NCBI GenBank assembly: GCA_016699125.1 | Contig: CP064961.1 | Coordinates: forward strand, 868,001 to 932,000 | Reading direction: 5' to 3' | Length of the DNA stretch: 64,000 nt | DNA from: a bacterium | Lineage (GTDB): Bacteria; Babelota; Babeliae; Babelales; Vermiphilaceae | Shown here: positions 33,501-42,529 of the stretch, in pieces | Position numbering within the stretch: the first letter of the stretch is position 1 | Layout: every line of letters starts with the position of its first letter | The notes under the pieces: model-generated | Seen by the model: only the letters and a program-made list of their open reading frames with translations | What the model was told of the DNA's origin: nothing | Databases searched by the model: none | Position numbers and translations under genes: made by a program

Positions 33501-34925
33501 ATGTTCTTATTTTTTTTAGTTCTATTTTTTGCTTTTACAGATAGTTTTGGGATGCTTTTGTTTAAAGAGTCTCGGCCAACGTACAACAGATCTAACAACC
33601 GAGCTGTAGGCATCGTCAATCTTAATTTTTTAAACCAAACCCAAAGGCTACATTTTCCAACTGGTAAAAACGGAAGTTATTTAACAAATTTTGCACAACA
33701 AACAACTTTAAATGAAAACAATGAAAGCAAAGAAGCGCATTCTGAAATTGTCCTATTTAAAACTGAATCAAAAATTAATCTAACTCAAGAAAATCAGTTA
33801 TCTGTAAAAAGCAATGCAATTTCTTTACAATCATTCGTTTTTACCCTCGCAGACCAAAACAAACACATGCTATTGCAAGGCGGCATTAACTTAGCAGCAC
33901 GGTTTTTACCGTATGGCCATATTGTAAGTAATTGGGCTCCAGCACTCATCCAAACTTGCTCACAGGTCTGTCTAATCAGTGGATATAAGAAAGAAATTGA
34001 AACATTAATGAAAACTATAACTGAGCTACAGCAAAAAAAAACCATAGGAAAAGAAGCGCAAAAAGAGGTAAAAAAACTAACACGTGAGAATGGAAGATTA
34101 TTAATAAAAAATGCTTCAACAGAAACAATAAACACTACATTACAAAATACAGTCGAACAAAAAAATCAAGAAATTAAAGCCCTGAAAACCAAAGAACAAA
34201 CGATCAAACAAGAACTTGCACGAGCCAATATACTTTTACAAGAAAACGAAACACAATTGCAAGCTGCAGAAAAAAAGTTACATGACTTAAAGTCTCAATT
34301 GAAAAACTTAGAAGAAAAACAAAAAACAGAACTTCTCAAAAAACATCAAAAGTTTGAAATGACAAATGCACAGTTGCAAAACGAAACTACTCAAAAAAAT
34401 GAAGCTTTGATGAAATTTACAAAAACTTTTGAAGAATTGACAAAAGCCAACGAAAAAGTTCAGCGATTGCAAAAAGAAAAACAAGACTTAGAACAAAAAT
34501 TAAAACTAGAAGCGGAAAAGGCTGTTTCAATTTCACAACTAATCCTGGATAAAAAAAAATTAAAAAAAGATTTAAAGACAATGGAAAGAGAAAAAAACGT
34601 TACCGCCAATGAAGCAGCGGCAAGAAAAATCGCTGAAGCACAAAAAGATGCGAAATTGGCTATGTATGAGACTTTTTCAGCAGGAGCAAAATTTTTGCTT
34701 CTATTACAAATAGTACGTTGGTCATATGACTATAATCCGCCGTTTGCTGCTACTGCTTCTTTTTTCATTTTAAAACTATATGTGACCAAAGCGACCGAGA
34801 AATATCATAGCATTACAGAAACATACAAAAAACATGAAACTAAAATCAATTTTGCTATGTATACAACAAAATTGCTCCTCAATCCAATACTGATTAATTT
34901 TTTCAATGATTATGTAGATGCCTGA
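33501..34925 (+). CDS. exported coiled-coil protein with a C-terminal membrane region
   Basis: The protein of 474 residues opens with a signal peptide (MFLFFLVLFFAFTDSFGML). Residues ~170-385 form a long coiled coil (for example NTTLQNTVEQKNQEIKALKT and EKVQRLQKEKQDLEQKLKLE). A hydrophobic pair of segments follows at about residues 395-430 (GAKFLLLLQIVRWSYD, then FAATASFFILKLYV). Such an architecture suits a structural or membrane-tethering role, but no family is recognised. It stands alone downstream of the two small genes. Confidence 0.75.
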   Translation: MFLFFLVLFFAFTDSFGMLLFKESRPTYNRSNNRAVGIVNLNFLNQTQRLHFPTGKNGSYLTNFAQQTTLNENNESKEAHSEIVLFKTESKINLTQENQLSVKSNAISLQSFVFTLADQNKHMLLQGGINLAARFLPYGHIVSNWAPALIQTCSQVCLISGYKKEIETLMKTITELQQKKTIGKEAQKEVKKLTRENGRLLIKNASTETINTTLQNTVEQKNQEIKALKTKEQTIKQELARANILLQENETQLQAAEKKLHDLKSQLKNLEEKQKTELLKKHQKFEMTNAQLQNETTQKNEALMKFTKTFEELTKANEKVQRLQKEKQDLEQKLKLEAEKAVSISQLILDKKKLKKDLKTMEREKNVTANEAAARKIAEAQKDAKLAMYETFSAGAKFLLLLQIVRWSYDYNPPFAATASFFILKLYVTKATEKYHSITETYKKHETKINFAMYTTKLLLNPILINFFNDYVDA

Positions 34926-34945
34926 ACCATCCACAAATAGCGGTA

Positions 34946-35830
34946 CTACTTACTTCTGACCACGCCTAAACCAAATATCATCAGGAAGATTGCCACCCAT
35001 TGCTGTAAAATAATCGTTTGCCCTAATAAAAAATGGCTGTATCCAGCAACAAAAACAGGTGAAAAATTTTCTGCAAGTGCCAATTTTGTCATCGAATGCT
35101 TTTTTAAAAGCATCGTATGAAACGTTTTTCCAAGGATATTACTGATCAGAATAAGCAGACAAAAATAGGGTATAAATACGGCCTTTTGCTGAATTTCAAA
35201 TGAAACATGTAAAAAAAAGCCTGTAAGGAATGCACAGAATGCAGCGCCCAAGTTTGAAAGCGCACTCAAAACAAAGGGATCAAAATCATGCATAGCTACC
35301 AGCTCTTTTGTGCAACTGGTACCATACGCGTGTGCTGCCACTGCAATCATAATAGCACAAGATGGTAATAACCGATCGAGGCAAAAAATATATGGAATAG
35401 TACATTCATTTGATATAAAAAAGAGCACAGATGCAACGATTACAAATACACTACCCACTATCTCTCTTTTTTTGAATGGATTATCAAAATGAACATGCTC
35501 ATAAAAAATAGCCCACAAGGGAGTCGTATTTATCAATAATGCCATATGCAGCGCACTTATATACTGCAGTCCCCAATATTTGAGCATATATTTTACATAT
35601 GTTCCTAAAACAATCTTATATCCAAGCAACCTCAATATATGAAAATTCGTCAAATGAGGTAACCGTTTTCTGGAAATCAAAACAATAAGAGCCATCATTA
35701 AGCCCGCAACACCAGTTCGCCACGCTATCAGACCAATAAACGTTGTATGATTCAGCAAAAGCTTATTTAAAGGTGTTGAAAATGAAAATAGTAGTTGAAC
35801 TAGCAGACAATCAAACATCGTATCCATCAT
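34946..35830 (-). CDS. EamA/DMT-family membrane transporter
   Basis: The 294 residues form about ten membrane helices in two five-helix halves, typical of the drug/metabolite transporter superfamily (EamA). The first half starts near FSFSTPLNKLLLNHTTFIGL and the second near SCAIMIAVAAHAYGTSCTKE. Such proteins export or import small metabolites; the substrate cannot be deduced. It points toward the coiled-coil gene and ends 21 bases from its stop. Confidence 0.85.
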   Translation of the reverse strand: MMDTMFDCLLVQLLFSFSTPLNKLLLNHTTFIGLIAWRTGVAGLMMALIVLISRKRLPHLTNFHILRLLGYKIVLGTYVKYMLKYWGLQYISALHMALLINTTPLWAIFYEHVHFDNPFKKREIVGSVFVIVASVLFFISNECTIPYIFCLDRLLPSCAIMIAVAAHAYGTSCTKELVAMHDFDPFVLSALSNLGAAFCAFLTGFFLHVSFEIQQKAVFIPYFCLLILISNILGKTFHTMLLKKHSMTKLALAENFSPVFVAGYSHFLLGQTIILQQWVAIFLMIFGLGVVRSK

Positions 35831-36307
35831 CTCTAAAAATGTTTTAACTAAAAGAAGAAACCAACCATTTAATCTATTAAACCAATATTTTTTGGCATCC
35901 TCTTTACAAAAAGCTTATTTTCTATATATATAGAATACGTTTTTTAAGTCAAAATAAACAGTTTTACAATAAAAAATCACACCGTACAAAAAGAAATATT
36001 ATAAACAAAGAAAAAGAGACTAAAAACAGCAACTAATCAGTTTTGTTAACAGATATGCGAATTTCATATTTTTTATAAGCCTTTAAAAGGCTGATTGGCA
36101 AATGTTTTATGGGTGCTTCTCAGCCTTAGAATAGTGCAATTTCAGCATTAGATGGTACTTATTGTAAATAAACAGCCTTAAGATATCATTCAAATTGGCT
36201 TTATATTTTACTTGACAAATTAGAATTTAAGTGTACTATTAGTAATAAGCAGTGTTTTTTATAAATTATCAACCATTAAGGCCATTTACGGCGCAGAGGA
36301 GTATAGA
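35831..36307. other. 477-base AT-rich intergenic region
   Basis: This divergent region contains a strong promoter for the regulator at its right end (36212-36239). I find no ORF or RNA gene in the remaining ~350 bases. Several T-rich runs and a GCAGAGGAGT ribosome-binding site (36291-36300) are visible. Confidence 0.5.
36212..36239 (+). promoter_or_regulatory. promoter of the HTH/S24-like regulator
   Basis: Perfect TTGACA (36212-36217) and TACTAT (36234-36239) are separated by 16 bases. The leader is ~60 bases and ends in GAGGAG before the start. Confidence 0.7.
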
Positions 36308-36985
36308 ATGACTTCAACTTCAACCCAACTAAGAGTAAAAGAACTCCTCAGAGAGAAAAGCTGGACTACTAAAGTACTTGCAGAAAAGACCGGTATGTCT
36401 GAAAGCTACCTTACTCATATTAAAAATGGAACACGACGCTGGAATGAAGACTCCCTAAAAAAGCTCGCACAAGCATTTGAAATTAGCCCAATAGAGCTCT
36501 TTGCAGAACACAGACAACGCACCGATGATATTGAAAACAATATCGCACTACCTGAACGTTCCGACGTTGAGTTAAAAGTACAGTTAGTACCAGTGGTCGG
36601 TGAAATTCCTTCTAATCCTTCACCATATAACAACCAATTGCAACAGATTACAACCGGCTATAAGGATTGTTTTATTTCTGTACTCAATTCAACAGATCTT
36701 TCAATGTTTGCGTACTGTGTTACCAATAACATAATGGCTCCAACCTTTATCAAAGGGGATTACCTGATTGTTTCTCCCGAAGTGTGGACACGTTCTGGAG
36801 ATATTGCCGCTGTTGAATATGGTAACGATACACATGTTAAAGCAATAATGACGGTTACGTATACTGAAGACTTCATTGTACTTGAATCGGTAAATCATAA
36901 GACTTCTCCAATCGCACTTGTTCGCGGTAAAGACCATTTTAGAATCATTGGAAAAGTAATAGCACGTTACCAACAACTTCCTTAA
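36308..36985 (+). CDS. XRE-type HTH regulator with a degenerate S24/LexA-like domain
   Basis: Residues 7-65 form an XRE helix-turn-helix (KVLAEKTGMSESYLTHIKNG). Residues ~120-220 look like the LexA/CI C-terminal (peptidase S24) fold: VTNNIMAPTFIKGDYLIVSP aligns with the usual GDSM-x-P-T motif, but the Ser nucleophile position is Ile142 and the GD before it is NN. The Lys (about K178, in THVKAI) is kept. It therefore looks like a repressor that cannot self-cleave, perhaps responding through a ligand or protein contact. It stands alone between its own promoter and a strong terminator. Confidence 0.85.
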   Translation: MTSTSTQLRVKELLREKSWTTKVLAEKTGMSESYLTHIKNGTRRWNEDSLKKLAQAFEISPIELFAEHRQRTDDIENNIALPERSDVELKVQLVPVVGEIPSNPSPYNNQLQQITTGYKDCFISVLNSTDLSMFAYCVTNNIMAPTFIKGDYLIVSPEVWTRSGDIAAVEYGNDTHVKAIMTVTYTEDFIVLESVNHKTSPIALVRGKDHFRIIGKVIARYQQLP

Positions 36986-37008
36986 TATTTAAAAAAAATT
37001 GAACAGTA

Positions 37009-37042
37009 AAAAAGAGGCAGCGATAATACGCTGCCTCTTTTT
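37009..37042. terminator. bidirectional intrinsic terminator
   Basis: AAAAAGAGGCAGCG and CGCTGCCTCTTTTT form a perfect 14-bp stem with a 6-base loop, with T-runs on both strands. It serves the convergent regulator and UDP-glucose dehydrogenase genes. Confidence 0.9.
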
Positions 37043-37063
37043 ATAATGTTTACTACTACCTTT

Positions 37064-38482
37064 TTATACCCCCTGATTTAACAAACTAGACCTACCAATA
37101 ATATCACATATGATTCCATGCGCTTTACACAATGAAATATCACACACATTTCGCATATCAACAATAATCGGACTAGCCATTACCGATGCCATTTTTTCGA
37201 AATCAAACCTTTTAAATTCAGCCCAATCAGTCATAATCACACAAGCATTTGCGTCAACCAATGCATCCATTGCCGTATGAACACATATAAGATCTGGAAA
37301 TAGTTTTTGCATGTTTTCCATCGCATACGGATCATATGCAACAATTCTTGCGCCTGCAGATTGTAACTGCATAATAAGATCAATCGAAGGGGAATACCGA
37401 ACATCATCAGTATTAGCTTTAAAAGCAAGCCCTAAAATAGCTATTTTTTTATCACGTAAATCTGAACCACACAAAGCGGTTAATTTCTGAAAAGCAACCT
37501 GCTTTTGTAACTGATTTGTAAGCAATGAACCTGAAATTGTCGGCACATCTAGTCCACAGTCACGTGCCGTGGAAGCTATTTCTAATGAATCCTTTGGAAA
37601 ACAGGATCCACCAAAGCCAGGCCCCGGATTCAAAAAATATGGACTAATTCGATGATCAAGACCTAGCCCTTTGCTTACCACAGAAACATCAGCACCCATA
37701 CGATCACAAAGATTTGCAATCTCATTAATAAAACTAACTTTAACTGCTAAAAATGCGTTACTTGCATATTTAATCATTTCTGCTGAAGTTGGATCAGTAA
37801 CAATCAACGGTATCTGTTTCGTTTGAATAAAGGGAAAAAGTTGTATAACTTTGAAAGCACTTTCATTCGAAGATGCCCCAACAATCATCCGATCTGGATT
37901 GAAAAAATCATATACAGCGGAACCTTCACGCAAAAACTCAGGACAGTTCACAATATCAAAAGATTCTTTTTGTACACCTTTTTCTATCATCCATTGAATA
38001 AATCGACCATTCGTATTCAATGGCACCGTACTTTTAATGACAATCAGTTTGTAAGCATTCATTTTGCAATGGTTCATTGTTTCTGCAATAACATCAAAAA
38101 CCATATGCAAAGCAGAAAGATCCGCATGCCCCTCCACAGTAGCAGGGGTACCAACGGCAATAAAAACAATATCTGCAGCCTCAATTTCTATAGATACATC
38201 AGTAGAAAAACGCAAAATTTTTTTTTCCATGCCACTTTTAACCAGCTCTTGCAAACCAGGCTCGAAAAATGGCATGACACCATTACAAAGATTATCTATT
38301 TTAAATCGATCGACATCGACGCACACAACAGAATTATTACATGCCGCCAAACCGGCAGCGGTGACAAGTCCAACGTACCCAGCACCTACCACCGCAATAT
38401 TGGCAGAGGTCGCTTGAAAATACAAAAAATTAAAAACTATCAAAAGAAGCATACCCACTAACCGTAGCTCTTTCACCTTCAT
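37064..38482 (-). CDS. ugd: UDP-glucose/GDP-mannose dehydrogenase family enzyme with a signal peptide
   Basis: The fold oxidises UDP-glucose to UDP-glucuronate with two NAD+. NIAVVGAGYVGLVTAAGLA is the NAD-binding loop, followed by VGTP and NCPEFLREG, then GPGFGGSCFPKDS holding the catalytic Cys (residue 294 from this start), and AFKANTDDVRYSP in the UDP-binding domain. All key residues are present. ATG at 38482 is chosen because AAAAGGGGAG lies just upstream. It gives a 27-residue leader (MKVKELRLVGMLLLIVFNFL, then ending QATSA) directly before the Rossmann strand. That leader is a convincing Sec signal peptide, unusual for this cytosolic family. The exported GT2 gene is divergent. Confidence 0.9.
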   Translation of the reverse strand: MKVKELRLVGMLLLIVFNFLYFQATSANIAVVGAGYVGLVTAAGLAACNNSVVCVDVDRFKIDNLCNGVMPFFEPGLQELVKSGMEKKILRFSTDVSIEIEAADIVFIAVGTPATVEGHADLSALHMVFDVIAETMNHCKMNAYKLIVIKSTVPLNTNGRFIQWMIEKGVQKESFDIVNCPEFLREGSAVYDFFNPDRMIVGASSNESAFKVIQLFPFIQTKQIPLIVTDPTSAEMIKYASNAFLAVKVSFINEIANLCDRMGADVSVVSKGLGLDHRISPYFLNPGPGFGGSCFPKDSLEIASTARDCGLDVPTISGSLLTNQLQKQVAFQKLTALCGSDLRDKKIAILGLAFKANTDDVRYSPSIDLIMQLQSAGARIVAYDPYAMENMQKLFPDLICVHTAMDALVDANACVIMTDWAEFKRFDFEKMASVMASPIIVDMRNVCDISLCKAHGIICDIIGRSSLLNQGV

Positions 38483-38581
38483 TATTACTCCCCTTTTCTT
38501 TTCCAAAAAATACTTGTTAATACTCAATGAAGATAACAAAATACAAATCGAAATTTGAAGGTTTTAATAATAAAGGCTTGT

Positions 38582-40012
38582 ATGCAAAAAAACAGTCTAC
38601 CAAAGCACATCTTTTTTTCGTTGATTTATGTATCGCAAATATTGGTCGCAAACGATCTACCGCTTGTTGCTGTGACATGTATGTATAATAACGAAAAATG
38701 GGCACTCAAAAACCTTGAGTCGATTTTTAATCAAAAATACAATAATTTTAGAGTTGTTATTGTGGATGACTGCTCAACCGACAATACGGTTTCTATTATT
38801 AAAAATTATCTCAATGTCTCAAAGAATAATAAAAGAACAGTTTTAATCGAAAACAAAAATAGAAGGCGCAAACTGGCAAACTTATATGATGTATTATACC
38901 AGATTGCAGATGATGAAATCGCTATACTGGTTGACGGAGATGATTGGCTAGCAGATAATTCAGTATTTTCATACATTAACAGCATCTACCAAAAAAACGA
39001 TGTATGGTTTACGTACGGCCAATATGAAAATATCCCGGCACAAGAAGCAATCGCATGGGGCTTTAATCCAAAAGGTTATGCAAAAGCAATCCCAACAGAA
39101 ACTATCAAAAACCGATCGTACAGAAAAGGACCTTTCTATTATATGCATCCACGAACCTTTAAAGGCTGGTTATTCAAACTAGTAAAACTGGAAGATCTCA
39201 TTTCCACTTCAGTGGAAGGTTTTATAGGCGATTTTTTCCCCGCAAGCAATGACCTTGCAATGTACATTCCAATGGTAGAAATGGCACATACAAAAGTCAG
39301 ATTCATAAAAAAAATATTATATAAAAGAAATCTATTCTCAGATTTGGTAGGATTCAAAGTAGATCGTACCATACAAGTCAACAGTGGACACGAGATAAAA
39401 AAACGAAGTCCGTATACACAAATTCAATATCCTATCTCAAGAAATCTTACCCTACATAAAAACAGTTCATTAAAATTCATCATAGAAACGAATAATCTAG
39501 ACGAGACCATATATTCTATAAAGGCACAGGAATATCTCGATCAAAAAATAGATTCATTTACCATTATTCTAAATGACAAAGTTGATCCCAAAACAGTCTA
39601 TATTCTAGAAAAGCAGTACCCAAAAATTACTATCATATACTCAAAAAATCCTAAAAATTCTGCTTTCAAACACATTATGTCTGCTGAAACTGAATACATT
39701 TGCTACATGAACAATACTAGTCAAGTGATTAATTTCGATCAACTGATCTACCAACTCAATAAGACCTATGCTGATATCATTATTCTTGGCGAAAAACATA
39801 CATGCTGCCCACCAAAAATGAAAGCGCAACTTACAGAAAACCTTTACGCAGTAAAAAACTGTTTCTTAAAAGAGGTACTGCAACCGTACACCATAAATGG
39901 CTTCATTCTTCATCAAAACAATAAAAAACGGATAACGATATTTGATGACGGCATAACAGTAACATCACTTGAAGCTATGAATGACCATATATCGCTTCTG
40001 TATGAATTATAA
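38582..40012 (+). CDS. GT2-family glycosyltransferase with a signal peptide
   Basis: The catalytic domain starts at LPLVAVTCMYNNEKWALKNL with the GT-A nucleotide-sugar site VVIVDDCSTDNT and the metal-binding VDGDDWL. It uses a nucleotide-sugar donor to extend a glycan. The remaining ~240 residues are less typical and may bind the acceptor. ATG at 38582, with AAAGGC before it, gives an N-terminus (KHIFFSLIYVSQILVA) that reads as a signal peptide or anchor. It is divergent from the exported dehydrogenase gene and its 3' end overlaps the FkbM gene by six bases. The donor sugar and acceptor are unknown. Confidence 0.82.
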   Translation: MQKNSLPKHIFFSLIYVSQILVANDLPLVAVTCMYNNEKWALKNLESIFNQKYNNFRVVIVDDCSTDNTVSIIKNYLNVSKNNKRTVLIENKNRRRKLANLYDVLYQIADDEIAILVDGDDWLADNSVFSYINSIYQKNDVWFTYGQYENIPAQEAIAWGFNPKGYAKAIPTETIKNRSYRKGPFYYMHPRTFKGWLFKLVKLEDLISTSVEGFIGDFFPASNDLAMYIPMVEMAHTKVRFIKKILYKRNLFSDLVGFKVDRTIQVNSGHEIKKRSPYTQIQYPISRNLTLHKNSSLKFIIETNNLDETIYSIKAQEYLDQKIDSFTIILNDKVDPKTVYILEKQYPKITIIYSKNPKNSAFKHIMSAETEYICYMNNTSQVINFDQLIYQLNKTYADIIILGEKHTCCPPKMKAQLTENLYAVKNCFLKEVLQPYTINGFILHQNNKKRITIFDDGITVTSLEAMNDHISLLYEL

Positions 40013-40669
40013 ACAGTCTGACCGTACACAGATAATATTGCCAAAAAAGTGTTTTGTTGTATCTTCAAAATCACGAGCAACAACGGTAAAACCTTGATTT
40101 TGAACCCATTTTACAACTGCTTCATATAATGGATGACCATCATACGCCTGAATGAAATATACTTCCATATGAATAACACGTACAAACGGTAAAACAGCCT
40201 CAGCTGCCTCCAAAACTGCATATTCATAACCCTGTAAATCAAGCCACAAAAGATCTATTTGGTCGATATTATATCGACTCATAAAAGAAGACAATGTAAC
40301 AGTTTGTACATACCTACTGCCATTAAAAGTGATTAGGCTATGCTTTAGTCGGTCTTTTGGCTTTAAAAAAGACGCTGCTTGCGATAATCGTTCACCTTTG
40401 AAAGAAAGAAAAAGCTCTTTTACTTCATTTTTGTCAGCAAGTGCAAGTTGATGAACTATAATATTGTTGTATGTCATAGTTTCAGTTGCAAGTCTTTGAA
40501 AATGTTCAGGAATCGGTTCAAACGCATGAATAGTTGCCTCCGGCCACATTAATGCCATTTTTTTTGAATCATGACCCCAAAAAGCCCCAGCTTCAACAAC
40601 TGTTTTGCAAGTATGCAGATAAAGCTGAAGCACAGAAAAAACATCTGTTTTTTTAAAAAATCGATACAT
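40007..40669 (-). CDS. FkbM-family methyltransferase
   Basis: The SAM-binding motif reads TVVEAGAFWGHDSKKMA, followed by IHAFEPIPEHF, the usual FkbM acidic loop. LLWLDLQGYEYAVLEAAE is the FkbM catalytic-region signature (LDxxGxExxVL). FkbM proteins O-methylate sugars or polyketides, which suits the flanking glycosyltransferase and dehydrogenase. No signal peptide is present. ATG at 40669 is chosen; a TTG at 40681 with GAAGG close by is an alternative. It is convergent with the GT2 gene. Confidence 0.87.
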   Translation of the reverse strand: MYRFFKKTDVFSVLQLYLHTCKTVVEAGAFWGHDSKKMALMWPEATIHAFEPIPEHFQRLATETMTYNNIIVHQLALADKNEVKELFLSFKGERLSQAASFLKPKDRLKHSLITFNGSRYVQTVTLSSFMSRYNIDQIDLLWLDLQGYEYAVLEAAEAVLPFVRVIHMEVYFIQAYDGHPLYEAVVKWVQNQGFTVVARDFEDTTKHFFGNIICVRSDCL

Positions 40670-40747
40670 CACTTGTTTCAAAAAACCTTCACTTTATTTT
40701 TTATAAGACGAATCCTGCAAAAGCCAAGGAAAACGGCTTATTAAAAT

Positions 40748-40776
40748 TTTAATTTGCAATAAATATACAATATAAT
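40748..40776 (+). promoter_or_regulatory. possible promoter of an exported-protein gene
   Basis: A perfect TATAAT (40771-40776) follows a weak TTTAAT (40748-40753) by 17 bases, leaving a leader of ~100 bases. Confidence 0.4.
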
Positions 40777-40881
40777 ACAATAAGCATCAAGGTCATTTTG
40801 TAGAAAAAGGGGTGCATCAGGTCAAACATAAATTAAAACGTCATTTCGTAGTAACAGCATTACAAATAAAGGTAGCATAAT

Positions 40882-41796
40882 ATGAAGAAGCTATTATCAA
40901 TAGTATCACTTTTTTATTTATATTTTGATATAAGTTCCATGGAGTCAACTGATGCTCTTAAAAAGAGTAGCATGACATTCCATCGGGTTAACGTTAACCC
41001 GATGGATCCGGGCGATTTCCTACAACAACCGATACAACATCAAATACAGCAACAAGCTTCAAAATGGGGAATCGGTCACTATGTAAAATCATTGCTTGGG
41101 ACAACTACACCATCCAGTGAGAAAAGAAACAGTGCGGAAGATGAGTCTGAACCAGATATAAAAGCTATAAATCATAACCTAAGCACACCACAATCAGTAG
41201 AATCACATAAAAAAATAGCAAGTAATTTAAGCACAATAACACTTGGCGGACTTAGCGAACTTGGCCAATTCATAGACTCAAAAAGACACCAACAGTTACA
41301 ACAGGAACGCAACAACAAAGAAATAGAAACAAGAGAAAAAATTGAGGCAACGTTTAAAGCAATGAAACCAAAAAAATCTATCTTTGTACCAAAGAACAAC
41401 TTTAAAATAATCCAGGAGGCAGGTACCTATCTATGTTTTCAAAATCCACAACCTTCAGCAGAAACCTTTATATTAGGCAAAATTAATAAACATAATTCAG
41501 ATGGAAAAAAACTTGGTACCATCATAGAAGATTTTGAAACCGCAGAAAGTCGCCCACTAGCAGGATATTCTATAAAAACAGTGAAAATTGAAGCAAATCA
41601 GTATGCAATCTACAAATTTCAAGGATTAAAAACGCTGACAAAACTACCAAATACCGACTATTTTAACCCAAGTGATTTTATTAGTATTGAAAAAGAAATC
41701 AAAGAAACATTATCTGCAAATACATTTGATATTTCATCCTTATCTTTTGACTCAGGTAGCGGAGAAACCGAATCAGGCAACGAAGAAACCGAGTAA
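40882..41796 (+). CDS. exported protein of unknown function
   Basis: The protein of 304 residues has a signal peptide (MKKLLSIVSLFYLYFDISSM). The mature part is Gln/Ser/Lys-rich in the first half (QQPIQHQIQQQASKWGIG) and a more ordered second half (IIQEAGTYLCFQNPQP, YSIKTVKIEANQYAIYKFQ) that could be a beta domain. The C-terminus is Ser/Glu-rich. A 28-bp perfect palindrome lies within codons ~33-42. It is a single-gene unit ending at a strong hairpin shared with the opposing gene. Confidence 0.72.
   Translation: MKKLLSIVSLFYLYFDISSMESTDALKKSSMTFHRVNVNPMDPGDFLQQPIQHQIQQQASKWGIGHYVKSLLGTTTPSSEKRNSAEDESEPDIKAINHNLSTPQSVESHKKIASNLSTITLGGLSELGQFIDSKRHQQLQQERNNKEIETREKIEATFKAMKPKKSIFVPKNNFKIIQEAGTYLCFQNPQPSAETFILGKINKHNSDGKKLGTIIEDFETAESRPLAGYSIKTVKIEANQYAIYKFQGLKTLTKLPNTDYFNPSDFISIEKEIKETLSANTFDISSLSFDSGSGETESGNEETE
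40979..41006. repeat. 28-bp perfect palindrome inside a coding region
   Basis: Each half-site is TCCATCGGGTTAAC, followed at once by its exact reverse complement, with no spacer. It encodes part of FHRVNVNPMD. It is GC-richer than its surroundings and resembles a dimeric protein-binding site or a cruciform-forming sequence. Confidence 0.9.
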
Positions 41797-41867
41797 GAAT
41801 AACAAAATCAATCGATCAATTTTTAAAGTAGTAGTTATTTTTTTCAAAAAAACTGTTAGGAACACAT

Positions 41868-41896
41868 ATAAGGGAAGTGGGCAAAACTTCCCTTAT
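41868..41896. terminator. hairpin between convergent genes
   Basis: ATAAGGGAAGT and ACTTCCCTTAT form an 11-bp perfect stem with a 7-base loop between two convergent genes. The tails are only moderately T-rich. Confidence 0.6.
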
Positions 41897-41935
41897 GCTA
41901 CTTGATATACATTTACTAACTGTACATTTTTATCT

Positions 41936-42364
41936 TTAGTCCATCAAAATTTGTGGCTTAGCAGTACCATTTTCATTTAACGTAGCAAAGCCCCATGAAA
42001 AATCACCAACCGACTGTATATACAAGTTTCCATCAACCGCCCACCCGTTTATGTCTAAATTAACAAAATAACGCTTTACACAATAGATTCCATCACGCCT
42101 TGCTTCTTCAGAACGCGGTTGGACAATTTCATAAATAACTTTTTTAATATTATTAATACCGCAATCTATTTTACCCGATGCCTGTCCAGGAGCAAGTTCA
42201 ATTAAACCAGTTTCACCATTATTCCAAAAAACCCTTACCTTTATAACCGCACCATTTTTACCAGCAGCATCAGTAGTTCTGTTGTGCACCCAAAAGGTCG
42301 CAGCATCAGCCAAACCAAATGATACAACTATACCTAAAAGCATAAAATAATTTTGCAACTTCAT
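41936..42364 (-). CDS. small exported protein of unknown function
   Basis: The 142-residue protein has a textbook signal peptide (MKLQNYFMLLGIVVSFGLAD, then AA). The mature part reads as a beta-rich domain (TFWVHNRTTDAAGKNGAVIK, VRVFWNNGETGLIEL) with two cysteines (KIDCGI and YCVKRY) that may form a disulfide. It is not recognised. It is convergent with the gene before it and divergent from the next glycosyltransferase. Confidence 0.78.
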   Translation of the reverse strand: MKLQNYFMLLGIVVSFGLADAATFWVHNRTTDAAGKNGAVIKVRVFWNNGETGLIELAPGQASGKIDCGINNIKKVIYEIVQPRSEEARRDGIYCVKRYFVNLDINGWAVDGNLYIQSVGDFSWGFATLNENGTAKPQILMD

Positions 42365-42470
42365 AGATTTCCTTTATTTTTATAATAATTACAAATTGTC
42401 ATTTTAATAATACATGAATCACCAAAAAAGTTGCAATATTTTATAAAATCTAAAAAAATCTATTTTTATT

Positions 42471-42499
42471 TTGACCAACCAAACAAGATACAATATCCT
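42471..42499 (+). promoter_or_regulatory. promoter of the GT2/ABC-F unit
   Basis: TTGACC (42471-42476) and TATCCT (42494-42499) are 17 bases apart and end 30 bases before the start codon. Confidence 0.55.
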
Positions 42500-42529
42500 A
42501 AAAAAAAAACGATAAAAAGCGGCAAATAA

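Noticed and set aside
37823..38461. Plus-strand frame of 212 codons
   Set aside because: It is antisense to the UDP-glucose dehydrogenase gene, whose motifs are unmistakable; no ribosome-binding site or protein-like features.
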